A stretch of DNA of 64,000 bases, taken from contig JASDDO010000006.1 of NCBI GenBank assembly GCA_030015575.1, positions 382,872,137 through 382,936,136 on the forward strand. The letters are read 5' to 3'. The notes under the pieces were generated by a model, which did no database searches, was not told the origin of the DNA, and was given only the letters and a program-made list of their open reading frames with translations. The first letter of the stretch is position 1; each line of letters starts with the position of its first letter. This stretch comes from Agapanthus africanus. Taxonomy: Eukaryota > Streptophyta > Magnoliopsida > Asparagales > Amaryllidaceae. Made by a program: the position numbers and the translations under genes. Positions 1-8,845 of the stretch are shown here, piece after piece.

Positions 1-300
1 ATATGCAATCGTGCTGTTTGAGTAGCCCTGCGACTGCCGTGTCTCTGATCCCTTCGGGGGCTGGACAAGACGTCTTCAAGTAATCCTCCTTGGCAGTTTG
101 ACTGTCGGAAGAGCAAGCGTTAGGAATTTTGCCATGCCGCTTTTTACTTGAGGTTAGGCTCATTTTAGAGAGCCCCGATGAGTCATAACCACTCCGCGCT
201 GGTATGGGATGATCTCCGATAGTCTTTCAAGTTTTATATGAGTTGCCGTCAAGACCCTAAAGCTAGGAATTTGGCCTTTGCTTCGTTTGCTGGCATCGCG

Positions 301-1093
301 TCTGCTGTATCGAGACGAATGTCGCGGTTGTCTCTAGGCTGCTGGTGAACCATCGAGGTTTAGAACTAGGGACTTTGCCGTGGCTCCGTTAGTTTGATTG
401 TCGTGTCTGAACCTTGCTGGAGGAAGAACGCTGGGGTGACATCTCGTCTGCTGTATCGAGACGAACGTCACGATTGTCTCTAGGTTGCTGGTAAACCGTC
501 GAGATTTGGAACTAGGGATTTTGCCGTGGCTCCATTTGTTTGATTGTCGCGTCTGAACCCTGCTGGAGGAAGAATGCTGGGGTGACATCTCGTCTGCTGT
601 ATCGAGACGAACATCGCGGTTGTCTCTAGGTTGCTGGTGAACCGTCGAGGTTTGGAACTAGGGATTTTGCCGTGGCTCCATTTGTTTGATTGTCGCGTCT
701 GAACCCTGCTGGAGGAAGAATGCTGGGGTGACATCTCGTCTGCTGTATCGAAACGAACGTCGCGGTTGTCTCTAGGTTGCCGGTGAACCGTTGAGGTTTG
801 GAGCTAGGGATTTTGCCGTGACTCCATTTGTTTGACTGTCGCGTCTGAACCCTGCTGGAGGAAGAACGCTGGGGTGACATCTCGTCTGCTGTATCGAGAC
901 GAACGTCGCGGTTGTCTCTAGGTTGCTGGTGAACCGTCGAGGTTTGGAACTAGGGATTTTGCCGTAGCTCCATTTGTTTGATTGTCGCGACTGAACTCTG
1001 CTGGAGGATGAACGCTGGGGTAACATCTCGTCTGCTGTATCGAGACGAACGTCGCGGTTGTCTCTAGGTTGCTGGTGAACCGTCGAGATTTGG
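301..1093. repeat. 146-bp tandem array, five units plus a partial sixth
   Basis: The anchor TCTGCTGTATCGAGACGAA (once CGAAACGAA) starts at 301, 447, 593, 739, 885 and 1031, exactly 146 bp apart. Units differ by scattered substitutions with almost no length change. The array lies downstream of gag in gypsy-1, i.e. in its 3' untranslated region. A more diverged copy may precede 301. The minus-strand 84-residue frames across it are artefacts, because 146 is not a multiple of three. Confidence 0.93.
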
Positions 1094-1238
1094 CTTCGCT
1101 CTCTGGCGGAGCCTGTCGGGAAGGTGTGGTTCCCTCTTTGTTTGTGCCCCTGGATTGTATACAGGGATCGATGTGATCTCACCTGTAGGGCAAAAGTTTC
1201 ATTCATTCATTTTTTTTATTATTATATTTCCGCGATGC

Positions 1239-1505
1239 TCAATCATTTCAGCTTTTATATCGCGAAAGTCGCGATTGCCCAATCATTTCGGCTATTTTTT
1301 GCGGTGCCCAATCATTTCGGCTATTTATTTTATTTTTACTCGCTGTTTTTTATTACGAGTTGCCCAATCATTTCGGCTGTTTTTTCTTTATTTTTACTCG
1401 CTGCTTTTTATTGCGAGCTGCCCAATCATTTCGGCTATTTATTTTATTTTTACTCGCCGTTTTTTTATTGCGAGTTGCCCCATCATTTCGGCCATTTTGC
1501 ATGCA
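1239..1505. repeat. Array of CCAATCATTTCGGCT units in gypsy-1 3' region
   Basis: About six units start with (C)AATCATTTCGGCT followed by a T-rich stretch and ACTCGC...GCGAG. Spacing is about 40-57 bp. The reverse complement of the same unit recurs at 47744-47900 in the corresponding place of gypsy-2, so it is a shared module of the family's 3' region. Confidence 0.8.
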
Positions 1506-1519
1506 TGTATGGCTCGCTG

Positions 1520-1735
1520 ATTTTTTTATCGCGAGTGTGGAACTTGGAATCTGACGCCAATCTCAGCATCAGTATCACTACAACTGGAATATTGCCCCGA
1601 GCGAATCATCATTTGCCATGAAAGGGCTTGGAATTTGATACCAGTTTAGGCATCAGCATCGCTACAACTTGGGTATTGCCATGAGCGAATCACCATTTGC
1701 CTCTGTCGATGTTGAACAAAGGTGGCTTAGCGAAC
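1520..1735. repeat. Two diverged copies of the GCGAATGATGA-type module
   Basis: Two neighbouring segments (about 1525-1620 and 1625-1700) read, on the minus strand, as GGCAAATGATGATTCGCTC followed by an ATATTCCAGTTGTAG-like core. They match the roughly 77-bp array of gypsy-2 at 47914-48230, which reads GCGAATGATGAGTCGCTCC. No gene is visible here. Confidence 0.65.
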
Positions 1736-1775
1736 AGGGTTAGGATCCCGTCGACTAAGGCTTTTGACTTCATGA

Positions 1776-2295
1776 GCCGTAAGGGTCTCACAAAGGTATT
1801 TCTCCCTACAAGTCGTGAGGATTTCGTAGATGTATTTTCTCCTCAGGGATCGTGAGGATTCCTATGTGTATATTCCCCTGTAAGTCGTAAGGATCTTACA
1901 AAAGGGTTTTCTCCTTATAAGTCGAGAGGACTTACAAGGGTTGTTCACCGTTTGGACATATCCCCAGTCACGGGTGGGAATTGGTTAGGGAAATATTTAT
2001 TCGCGCCCGTGGATTGTATACAAGGGTCAGTATTGAGCCGCTTGTAGGGAACTATCGAAGGTTGTGGGGGTTGCTTAAGAACAGGTTCAGCTTTCTGTAA
2101 CTTAAGACTTTCAAATCTTATAAGCCGTGAGGGTCCCATAAGAGAGTTCTCCTTACGAGTCGTGAGGATCTCGCAAGTGTAATTTCTCCTTAGGAATCGT
2201 GAGGATCCCTAAGTGTATTGCTTCCCTGTGAGTCGTAAGGATCTCACGCGGGTGGTTTCTCCTTACAAGGTCGAGAGGACCTTGTAAGTGTCTTT
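1776..2295. repeat. Mosaic of GTCGTGAGGAT-type short repeats in gypsy-1 3' region
   Basis: Short units built on TCTCC(T)TACAAGTCGTGAGGAT recur roughly every 40-50 bp at 1776-1940 and again at 2120-2290. They are separated by a non-repetitive stretch that includes a GTGGATTGTATACAAGGG segment (about 2009), also seen near 1150. Reverse-complement relatives occur at 48370-48575 in gypsy-2. Units are too diverged for an exact period by eye. Confidence 0.65.
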
Positions 2296-2297
2296 TA

Positions 2298-2755
2298 ACG
2301 AGGTTGCGCCCTTTCGGGTTTTCACAAACACTCGCCGGTAGCCCTGCTGTTTTTACTCACGGAGCCCTTTCGGGTTTTCATCCGTGCCCATTTTGCTTAT
2401 GGACATACCGTTTTTCTTCTTTTTTTTATATTCTTTTTATTATTTTTTTTACGAGGTCGCGCCCTTTCGGGTTTTCACGAACACTCGCCGGTAGCCCTGC
2501 TGTTTTTACTCACGGAGCCCTTTCGGGTTCTCATCCGTGCCCATTTTGCTTATGGACATACCGTTTTCTTTTTTTTTTATTCTTTTTATTCTCTTTTTTT
2601 TACGAGGTCGCGCCCTTTCGAGTTTTCAAGAACATTCGCCGGTAGCCCTGCTGTTTTTACTCACGGAGCCCTTTCGGGTTTTCATCCGTGCCCATTTTTC
2701 TTATGGACATACCGTTTATTTATTTATTTTATCTCTTTTTTTTATATCGGCTTTG
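2298..2755. repeat. About 152-bp tandem array, three units
   Basis: Units start at 2298, 2451 and 2602 (spacings 153 and 151). Each begins ACGAGGT(T/C)GCGCCCTTTCG and contains ACACTCGCCGGTAGCCCTG, or a close variant, and a T-rich tail of variable length. Two internal CCCTTTCGGGTT half-units per copy suggest that the unit itself arose by duplication. It lies between the gag tail and the other 3' arrays of gypsy-1. Confidence 0.88.
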
Positions 2756-2924
2756 TGATGTTTCAATCTACCGTAGTTTATTGACATCTCGGTCAACAGC
2801 TAGTTTTTGGACGTAGTGGTCCGCCGTTAGTTTAAGGACGTTGCGGTCCGCTGTTGCCGTATTCGAGGCGAATCTCTAGTTTACTGACTTTTCGGTCTAT
2901 GGGGCTTTCCCTATGAATGAGCAT

Positions 2925-3220
2925 GATGCCCCCGGCGTCTCCATCTTTCCCGGCGCGTGCGGTTGTGGCGGGCTCACCTTCCAGTTTTCGGATATGACAA
3001 ACTTGCCTTGTTAGTATTGATCTTCAACCCAGTTTTTGAAGACGTCGCAATCCTCGATCAGGTGACCTACCGTTTGGTGGTAAGGGCAATAATCGAGATC
3101 GTTAACATCTCCTGGCCGCAACAGACGTTTTGGACTCGGCAGATTGATGAGTCTGTCGCGCACTGCCAGCTCGAACAGTCTCCTTGTTTTATCTTGAGGA
3201 AACTTGTAAGGACGTTTCAA
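2925..3220 (-). pseudogene. Duplicated gag tail with third CHHC knuckle (gypsy-1)
   Basis: The minus frame encodes RPYKFPQDKTRRLFELAV... followed by CPYHQTVGHLIEDC, a CX2HX4HX4C knuckle. It closely repeats the end of the gag core frame at 4045-4430 in both DNA and protein. The open stretch ends at a TAG near 3011, where the other copy reads on through LQGKFSLSEKW. It follows the 3227-3949 frame directly, so it may be the end of a longer Gag polyprotein or a decayed duplicate. Nucleic-acid binding is inferred from the knuckle. Confidence 0.7.
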
Positions 3221-3226
3221 CTTTTC

Positions 3227-3949
3227 CTAGAGGGGCTGCCGCTTGTTGTTTGGGCTAACAGCCGGTCTAGGGCCACTCGATTGCTGTTGAGTATTGGCTA
3301 CGAGGGCTGTTTTTCCTTTCTCTTTATCCTTTTTGCTCGATCCTTTGTTTGCGAGGCCGAGATTTTTTCCGAGTAGCGTGCGATTGCACGGCTGAACGTT
3401 CTCGCAACTCCTCAATTCTTTCATTTTTGAAATGGATTCCTTGAGGAGAGGGTTGAGGGCAGCTTCTTCGTCAGAGTCGCTTCCGAAGGTGATAATTTGC
3501 GATCCCTTGGAGTCGGCTATGTGACAGTCGTCGTCGGCTCTTTTACGCTCATCTATCGCATTTTTCTGATGTCGACGAGCTTCACGCTTTATCTTGTTGA
3601 AGTGTTGCTTTTGAGCGACATACCCTTGCCACCAACACTTAAAGGAGTCACAGTCTTCGGTAGGATGTATGATCTTCTGATGATATAAGCAGAAGTTAGG
3701 ATGCATCTCTACTCCACCAAGAGTATTTTTTTCAGAGGGTGGTAGCTTCATTCCTACTGACAGGGCTTTAGCAAACCTTTTCCTCGTCTTGAATTTGTTT
3801 TTATCCACAGCGGATGACTTTTGATTTGACGGGAGTGCCTCGACTCTTTGGTCCAGTCGTCGATGTTTGGCTCCTTCCAGTATGGCCATCTCACGCTCTT
3901 GATTGGCTTTAACTTTCAGCCGAATATCATTTAGGAAGGCATCGATCAA
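3227..3949 (-). CDS. Gag-like segment with second CHHC knuckle (gypsy-1)
   Basis: The 240-residue frame starts MIDAFLNDIRLKVKAN. A lysine/arginine-rich part (residues 25-70) precedes the knuckle C87-X2-H90-X4-H95-X4-C100 (CLYHQKIIHPTEDC). A second basic stretch (about 110-140) and an acidic patch SDSDEEAA (about 156-163) follow. The end (KGKTALVANTQQQ) repeats the linker that precedes the first knuckle in the neighbouring gag frame. This fits an RNA-binding nucleocapsid-like part of Gag. No protease or polymerase motif is present. Whether it is joined to the upstream gag frame by readthrough or frameshift cannot be decided by eye. Confidence 0.65.
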   Translation of the reverse strand: MIDAFLNDIRLKVKANQEREMAILEGAKHRRLDQRVEALPSNQKSSAVDKNKFKTRKRFAKALSVGMKLPPSEKNTLGGVEMHPNFCLYHQKIIHPTEDCDSFKCWWQGYVAQKQHFNKIKREARRHQKNAIDERKRADDDCHIADSKGSQIITFGSDSDEEAALNPLLKESISKMKELRSCENVQPCNRTLLGKNLGLANKGSSKKDKEKGKTALVANTQQQSSGPRPAVSPNNKRQPL

Positions 3950-4027
3950 CCCGTCTGACGGCCGCGGAATTTCTGGTTCAGGGTCCGCTCTCGGTTTCTT
4001 GGCGCAAGGAGCCTCTTTATCATCCGC

Positions 4028-5098
4028 CTACGAGTGAGAGATCACATGACAAGTTGCCCCCGGTGCGTCCGTCTTCCTTGGAGTGTGCGGCTGTGGTGGG
4101 TTTACCTTCCACTTTTCAGACAGGGAAAACTTGCCTTGTAGGTACCGATCCTCGATCCATCCCTTAAAGACAAAACAATCCTCGATCGGGTGACTTACCG
4201 TTTGGTGGTAAGGGCAATAATTGGGATTATTGGGATCGCCTGGCTGCAACAGACGTTTTGGACTTGGAAGATTGATGAGTCTGTTGCGCACCGCCAGCTC
4301 AAACAGTCTTCTCGTCTTATTCTGAGGAAACGAGTAAGGACGTCCTAGTCTCTCCTCGAGGGATGGGCGTGGACGCACTTCGTTTTGGAGAACGACCGGC
4401 TTTGAGTTGCTCGGCTGCTGTTGAGTATTGGCGACGACGATCGCTTTTCCTTTCCCCTTCTCATTTCGAGAGTCCGGCTTTGGAGGAGACTGTCCATGGC
4501 CCATCTGGTCCATTTGGGCTAATTTGTCGATCAGGGCCTGGAAAGTGGTCGGCCTAAAGAACATCATGAATTGCGAGATGGTCACTTGCGGATCAAGAGT
4601 ATCCACGAACATGCCTACCGCAGGTGCTTCTTCGATGCGTTGTTCGCATTTCGACCATAGGTTCCGCCATCGTGTTGCATATTGGACCCACGTTTCGCCT
4701 GGCCTTATCCTGACGTTGATCAGTGCTGTTATCGGGGTGCGTTCACTAGCACTCGCGAATCGCTGAGTAAACAACAACTCCATTTCAGCGAAGGTCTTGA
4801 CGGAGTCATTTGGGAGTTCGGAGTACCACTTAAATACCGCCTCCGATAAGCTACCGACGAACTGGCGAAGCAACAATTTATCATCACCGCCGGTATTGCC
4901 ACAAAGAGCCCTGAACTGGGCAACATGTTGATGTGGATTCCCCGTCCCTTTATATACATGGAACTTAGGGATTGTATATCCCGGCGGGTAACTGATTTGG
5001 TCATACCCGCTCGGATAAGGTCGTCCGGTTTTTACGACCTGGCCGGCTGCTTCAGTCGCATGATGAACCCGTATTTGTTGGGCTATGTACTCGTCCAA
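4028..5098 (-). CDS. gag: Gag capsid/nucleocapsid core (retrotransposon gag domain, gypsy-1)
   Basis: The 356-residue frame has the plant retrotransposon gag fold pattern at about residues 45-155 (PKFHVYKGTGNPHQHVAQFR, LRQFVGSLSEAVFKWYSEL, FAEMELLFTQRF, TRWRNL). A basic linker and one knuckle follow, C295-X2-H298-X4-H303-X4-C308. The usual Gag knuckle is CX2CX4HX4C; here the second Cys is His. Gag forms the cytoplasmic particle that packages element RNA. The frame overlaps the upstream 5083-5304 frame by 16 bp in another phase. The homologous gypsy-2 region (46418-47163) shares YxIPKFxxxxGTGNxxQHVA. Confidence 0.85.
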   Translation of the reverse strand: MDEYIAQQIRVHHATEAAGQVVKTGRPYPSGYDQISYPPGYTIPKFHVYKGTGNPHQHVAQFRALCGNTGGDDKLLLRQFVGSLSEAVFKWYSELPNDSVKTFAEMELLFTQRFASASERTPITALINVRIRPGETWVQYATRWRNLWSKCEQRIEEAPAVGMFVDTLDPQVTISQFMMFFRPTTFQALIDKLAQMDQMGHGQSPPKPDSRNEKGKGKAIVVANTQQQPSNSKPVVLQNEVRPRPSLEERLGRPYSFPQNKTRRLFELAVRNRLINLPSPKRLLQPGDPNNPNYCPYHQTVSHPIEDCFVFKGWIEDRYLQGKFSLSEKWKVNPPQPHTPRKTDAPGATCHVISHS

Positions 5099-5304
5099 TT
5101 CAGCTTTGGAGATTGTCTCCTCCTTAGCTGTTGACAGAGCTGGTGGAGATTCGACGTTTCTCCCCTATCGTCTTCAAGGACGATCGGGGGATCTTCAGCT
5201 GGAGGATCTTGTTGGATCATCATCCCCACCATGTCTTGGAACAGGAGGCCTATACGCTTTATATTGGCTGCTTGTTCAGCAGCCTCTTTATCCTTCTTCT
5301 CCAA
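5083..5304 (-). CDS. Short gag linker frame (gypsy-1)
   Basis: The 73-residue frame starts MEKKDKEAAEQAANIKRIGLL and holds an acidic, charged segment. It lies between the SVFxRL-rich frame and the gag core and overlaps the latter by 16 bp. It is probably part of one Gag reading frame interrupted by small frameshifts, rather than a separate protein. No domain is recognised. Confidence 0.45.
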   Translation of the reverse strand: MEKKDKEAAEQAANIKRIGLLFQDMVGMMIQQDPPAEDPPIVLEDDRGETSNLHQLCQQLRRRQSPKLNWTST

Positions 5305-5352
5305 TATCCGGCGAAGGAACTCAGCGTCAGTTTCCTATTCCCAGCGTTCGTC

Positions 5353-6711
5353 CTAGGACGCTTCGGGGCTTTCTTTTGGCCCAGTGAGTGTGGCCATCGC
5401 GTTCACCATTTCCTGGAGCTTTTGTTGTTGCTCCTGAGCTTTGGTCACTGACCGTGTAAGCGGTCTATGACCTGTAGATGTACGGCTGTCCTCCTTCCCC
5501 GACGCCATGTATACAGTATGGACCACGATGCCCCCGGACTTAAGGTGTTTAGGCTCACCGCCTTTGGCATTTGCCGCGGGCGTGGGATTTTTCTCCGGCC
5601 ACTTTCTCTTATGGGCCGTTGAAGTTGAGGGGGCCGTTGCACGGGGCACCCTGGTGACTGTTGTCTTTTGTTGTTTGATGGGACATCTCCTTTCTTCCAT
5701 CACTTTTGCCCTTTTTTGTTGACGAGAGTGATCTGAGTTGATTACCGAGTCTTGAACCCTCTGCCAAACTTTATAAATTTTGGAGGACAGCCGTTGATGG
5801 GGCTGCTCCAGTTTAGTTTCTGTAACTCTCTCCGCAGGTGGAGGAGATATTTTCAGTGTGGCAGTTGAAGAGTTTTTGCGCACCCTCCTTAACGGTTCAA
5901 AGCTGTTCCCAGTTGGAACAGCAGCATTAACTTCCATTATTGGAGCGGGTAAAGTTAGCCCTAAGGGGGAGTTGCCCCCGGCCTTCCTTACTCGGTGCCA
6001 GTGGCGACGTCGAGCATGACGAGCCGTTGGGACTGGCTCGGCGATAGGGACAGCTTCATCTTGCCCCCTGTCCGAATGAGGCGTTGCTGGTGCCAGCCTC
6101 TTAAAGACTGGTGTTGTCTTTTGAGTGGCGATGTTCAGTCTGTCAAAGACAGACCCTCGAGTAGGAGCAGGAGCCGGAATGGTCAGCCTTGAAAAGACCG
6201 ACTCTTTAACAGGAGAAGCCGCCTTGACGACTTCTGGAGCAGGGGTGGCTGTCTTTCTCGGGATGGCCATTTTAGGGTTCATGGGCTTCCTGGCAGGCCC
6301 ATCAGGTTTCTGGCTCAGCCTGGCAAAGACAGAGGCCGCCGGCTTGATATTGGACGACCCGTTGAAAGGGGCCGTTGTAGAAGTGAGCCGATCGAAGACC
6401 GACTTCTTGTTCGCCTCTGGTGCGGGCGCTGGCATGGTGAAACTTGCAGGCGAGATCATAGTTCCGAAAAACAGGCCGGTGGTGGCCTGGGTCACCTGTT
6501 CTACCGGCATGGCGAGGATGGAGGCCGCTTGAGGCCCATAGGCTACGCCTCCAGGTGAGGCGGAGCATTGATTGCACTTGCACTTTGAGTAGCTCGAGCA
6601 GTTAGAGGCCATTGATGTTCGATTTCTGCGCCAGGAAAAAGACCAAATCTTAGTAACTTGAAATCCAAGGGCAACCATTAACAAACCACGATTCGTTTGC
6701 GAAGACGACAT
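5353..6711 (-). CDS. Proline-rich Gag N-terminal region with five SVFxRL motifs (gypsy-1)
   Basis: The 452-residue frame opens 30 nt inside the primer-binding site. Residues 100-210 carry five copies of a short motif: SVFDRL (104), SVFARL (127), SVFSRL (171), SVFDRL (187) and PVFKRL (201). They are separated by Pro/Ala-rich spacers. A basic part (about 233-245) and the segment VVHTVYM (about 403-409) follow; VVHTVYM recurs in gypsy-2 at 45681-46403, and RKSVFERL at 45322-45669. No enzymatic domain is visible. Its role is unknown; position suggests the N-terminal domain of Gag. The true start could be a later Met (residue 34). Confidence 0.65.
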   Translation of the reverse strand: MSSSQTNRGLLMVALGFQVTKIWSFSWRRNRTSMASNCSSYSKCKCNQCSASPGGVAYGPQAASILAMPVEQVTQATTGLFFGTMISPASFTMPAPAPEANKKSVFDRLTSTTAPFNGSSNIKPAASVFARLSQKPDGPARKPMNPKMAIPRKTATPAPEVVKAASPVKESVFSRLTIPAPAPTRGSVFDRLNIATQKTTPVFKRLAPATPHSDRGQDEAVPIAEPVPTARHARRRHWHRVRKAGGNSPLGLTLPAPIMEVNAAVPTGNSFEPLRRVRKNSSTATLKISPPPAERVTETKLEQPHQRLSSKIYKVWQRVQDSVINSDHSRQQKRAKVMEERRCPIKQQKTTVTRVPRATAPSTSTAHKRKWPEKNPTPAANAKGGEPKHLKSGGIVVHTVYMASGKEDSRTSTGHRPLTRSVTKAQEQQQKLQEMVNAMATLTGPKESPEAS

Positions 6712-6740
6712 ACGAAGTATGGAGTGGAAAGAGGAAAAGA

Positions 6741-6762
6741 TCCCACCGGGCGTGCCAGAATC
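6741..6762 (-). promoter_or_regulatory. Primer-binding site of gypsy-1
   Basis: The minus strand reads TTCTGGCACGCCCGGTGGGA directly inside the LTR end at 6763. Gypsy-2 has the same motif with one change (43726-43745). The position and conservation identify the tRNA primer site for minus-strand DNA synthesis; I did not verify which tRNA matches. Confidence 0.75.
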
Positions 6763-7319
6763 TGTTCCCCTCCGAATGGCGGCGACGACGTGAGGACGCC
6801 TAGCCTGAAATTCGGGACAGATGCTAATTGGTTTTATCCGTCTACCTCTCTGAAGATGCCAAGTTGATTTATGACACCGTGTATCGGAGGTTTAGACGGA
6901 TGCGGCCGATGTAGCAGACTTCGTCAGATTCCCCCTTCCTTGAGGGGCTTTTGATTGTGGGGACGCTCTTCCCTGCAGGCGCAAGCCCCTGCAGTTAATT
7001 ACGCTACCGCATTGCGGTAACAACTTTCTCCTTCTCCAGAATTTCACTTCGTGTCGTGTGTGTTTGTTTTGTTTGTGGTTGCCCGTGGATTATAAACGGA
7101 GACTAACTTATGCCGTCGCCCGTAGGACGTGGATTAGTCCAAATCCGTATTTACTTAGATTTGGGTTTGGTGTTTTAGTTTAAGGATACGTTAGCCATAT
7201 TGAGGCTAAGATCAACTTAAACTTTTGTTAAGGATACGTTAGCCTAATCTCCATACTAAGATCAACTTAACGGGATCGTTTGGATCCGACAATAAAGCAA
7301 TTGGCTCTATTGTTCTAGT

Positions 7320-7475
7320 TTAGGGACGTGGTGATCCATTTCCAGTTTAGGGACATGGTGGTCCACTGTATTTTAAGGACGCATAAGTCCGTGGGTTTAA
7401 AGACCCCACAGTCCATGTCTTAGTTTAAGGACGCATAAGTCCGTGAGTTTAAGGACCCCACAGTCCGTGTTGATG
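7320..7475. repeat. GGAC-N6-GTCC repeat tract in gypsy-1 LTR
   Basis: Six successive short inverted repeats occur, among them GGACATGGTGGTCC, GGACGCATAAGTCC (twice) and GGACCCCACAGTCC, embedded in GTTTA(G/A)-type spacers. The last four form a direct duplication of about 54 bp. Two further examples lie at 2815-2855 in the internal 3' region. Confidence 0.7.
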
Positions 7476-8446
7476 TGTGGTTGTCGGGACCCGTCACCTC
7501 TCTGACGTCGTTGAAGGGTTACAACGATAGGAGTCAGAGGAGTTCGGAGATGTACCCTCGAACCGGATGTAAATTGATTTAAGAGAGCGGCTGTGCTCGG
7601 TCAATTTAATTTGAGGACTTACGGCCATGATTGGGCTAAGTCCAGTCGAAAAAAAAATGTTCAACGCTTTTATTTGTTTTTGGCTTAATAGGCCTGTGCT
7701 AGGGCTTTTCCCCTTTTTAAATAATGCATTGCATTTTTTATTTTGTTTAGGCTTTGCTTTTTATTTTGTTTGGGCTCTGCTCTTTTAGAAATGATGCAGA
7801 GTATCAATTTTATTTGGGCTCTGCCCTTTTATTGCATTGCAATTTATTTTGGCCTACTAGGCCTTTTTGATTTGGGCCTGGCCCTTTAATAAACAATGCT
7901 TTGCATTTGTCAGGCGCTTTGCGCCAATCACTGAGCGCAAGCGCTTGTGGTGATGACACGTGCCACGTAAGCGCAGTGCGCTGCGCCAGTGCGCTGCGCT
8001 TGTGCTGCTGACACGTGGCGCGCTCTGGTGAGTTGTGCCAATTTTAGAGAGCAAGACTCTATCTTAAAAGCGCATAGCACAAGTGGTTCAGGTGCTGACA
8101 CGTGGCGCTTTCTGGTGGCTTGCGCCAACCCAAGAGCGCAACAGTGCAAATTTTACAAGTGCAGGGCACTGTTTTATATTTTGATCAATTTTAGATCAAA
8201 GAAAACAATTTTTTTTTGTTTTTTCTTGTTTTCAGAGAACCAGTGGTTCATAAAAGTGTAAGGCACTATTATTATTTGTTTTTATTGAAGATCATTGATC
8301 TTGTTCTTAGATCAATGATCTATTTAGAAGAAATTCTTCTATTTTAAAGGTTTTTACCTTTTTCTTGAGTCTCTTTTCAAGTTTCTTCAGAGTTGAAGTT
8401 CTTGATGATTCTTGATGTTTTTTTTTTGAATTGGGGTCTAGGGGCC

Positions 8447-8455
8447 TTTATATAG
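8447..8455 (-). promoter_or_regulatory. TATA box of gypsy-1 LTR
   Basis: The minus strand reads CACTATATAAAGGCCCC in the middle of the LTR, with an A-rich leader downstream. This places the transcription start near 8410-8420. Confidence 0.6.
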
Positions 8456-8845
8456 TGCCCACAAATTTGTTAAGTTTGTTAAAGAGATCATTTTCTGAGT
8501 GATTTGGGGAATTTTCCCCACCATTGGATCTTTGATCCAAGGGTTTCTGTTTTACAGAAGACAATCTTCTTGTTTTAACAAGAACAGAAGGATCTTACTA
8601 GAATTTTAATTCTGTTTGGCGCAGATGCGCCAGCGCTTGACACGTGTCGCACAGCGCAGAGCGCAGCGCAACTGCGCTGCCACATGGCGCGCAGCGCAGA
8701 GCGCAGATCATCTGAAGCGTTGCTTTTTTATTAAAATTTGAATTTTATTTGAAAACAGAGCCTTGCTCTGATTGGCGAAACAGAAGCGTTGCTTCATCTC
8801 CCGCCTTGGAATTTGAACAGAGCTTTGCTCTGATTGGGGTAAACA

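Larger units (their letters stand above)
1..8845 (-). mobile_element. gypsy-1: non-autonomous Tat-like Ty3/gypsy element, left end outside window
   Basis: The element reads right to left: 5' LTR (6763-8845), primer-binding site (6741-6762), a gag region in several open segments (6711 to about 2925), then a 3' region built of short tandem arrays to the window edge. No protease, reverse transcriptase or integrase motif is visible in about 6.7 kb of internal sequence, so it looks gag-only. The LTR ends are TGTTTACCCC and GGGGAACA. The base after the right end continues the copia-A reverse transcriptase, so the element is inserted in copia-A with predicted TSD AGTGG (8846-8850); the matching copy lies outside the window. 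The Tat-like assignment is an inference from the PBS type and the repeat-rich 3' region. Confidence 0.8.
6763..8845 (-). repeat. 5' LTR of gypsy-1 (about 2.08 kb)
   Basis: The boundaries are the PBS-adjacent GGGGAACA end (6763) and TGTTTACCCC at 8845, where copia-A sequence resumes. It contains a TATA box (8447-8455), a GGAC-N6-GTCC tract (7320-7475) and GC-rich stretches of GCGC words (7910-8110, 8630-8710) holding four CACGTG G-box cores. The partner LTR lies outside the window, so the ends rest on termini and context only. Confidence 0.75.

Noticed and set aside
334-1206. Overlapping minus-strand frames of 84-144 residues
   Set aside because: They are translations of the 146-bp array; the period is not a multiple of three and the frames have no start context or domain.
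5353-6711. SVFxRL as a protein phosphatase 1 docking motif
   Set aside because: The known RVxF pattern needs a residue between Val and Phe; here they are adjacent.
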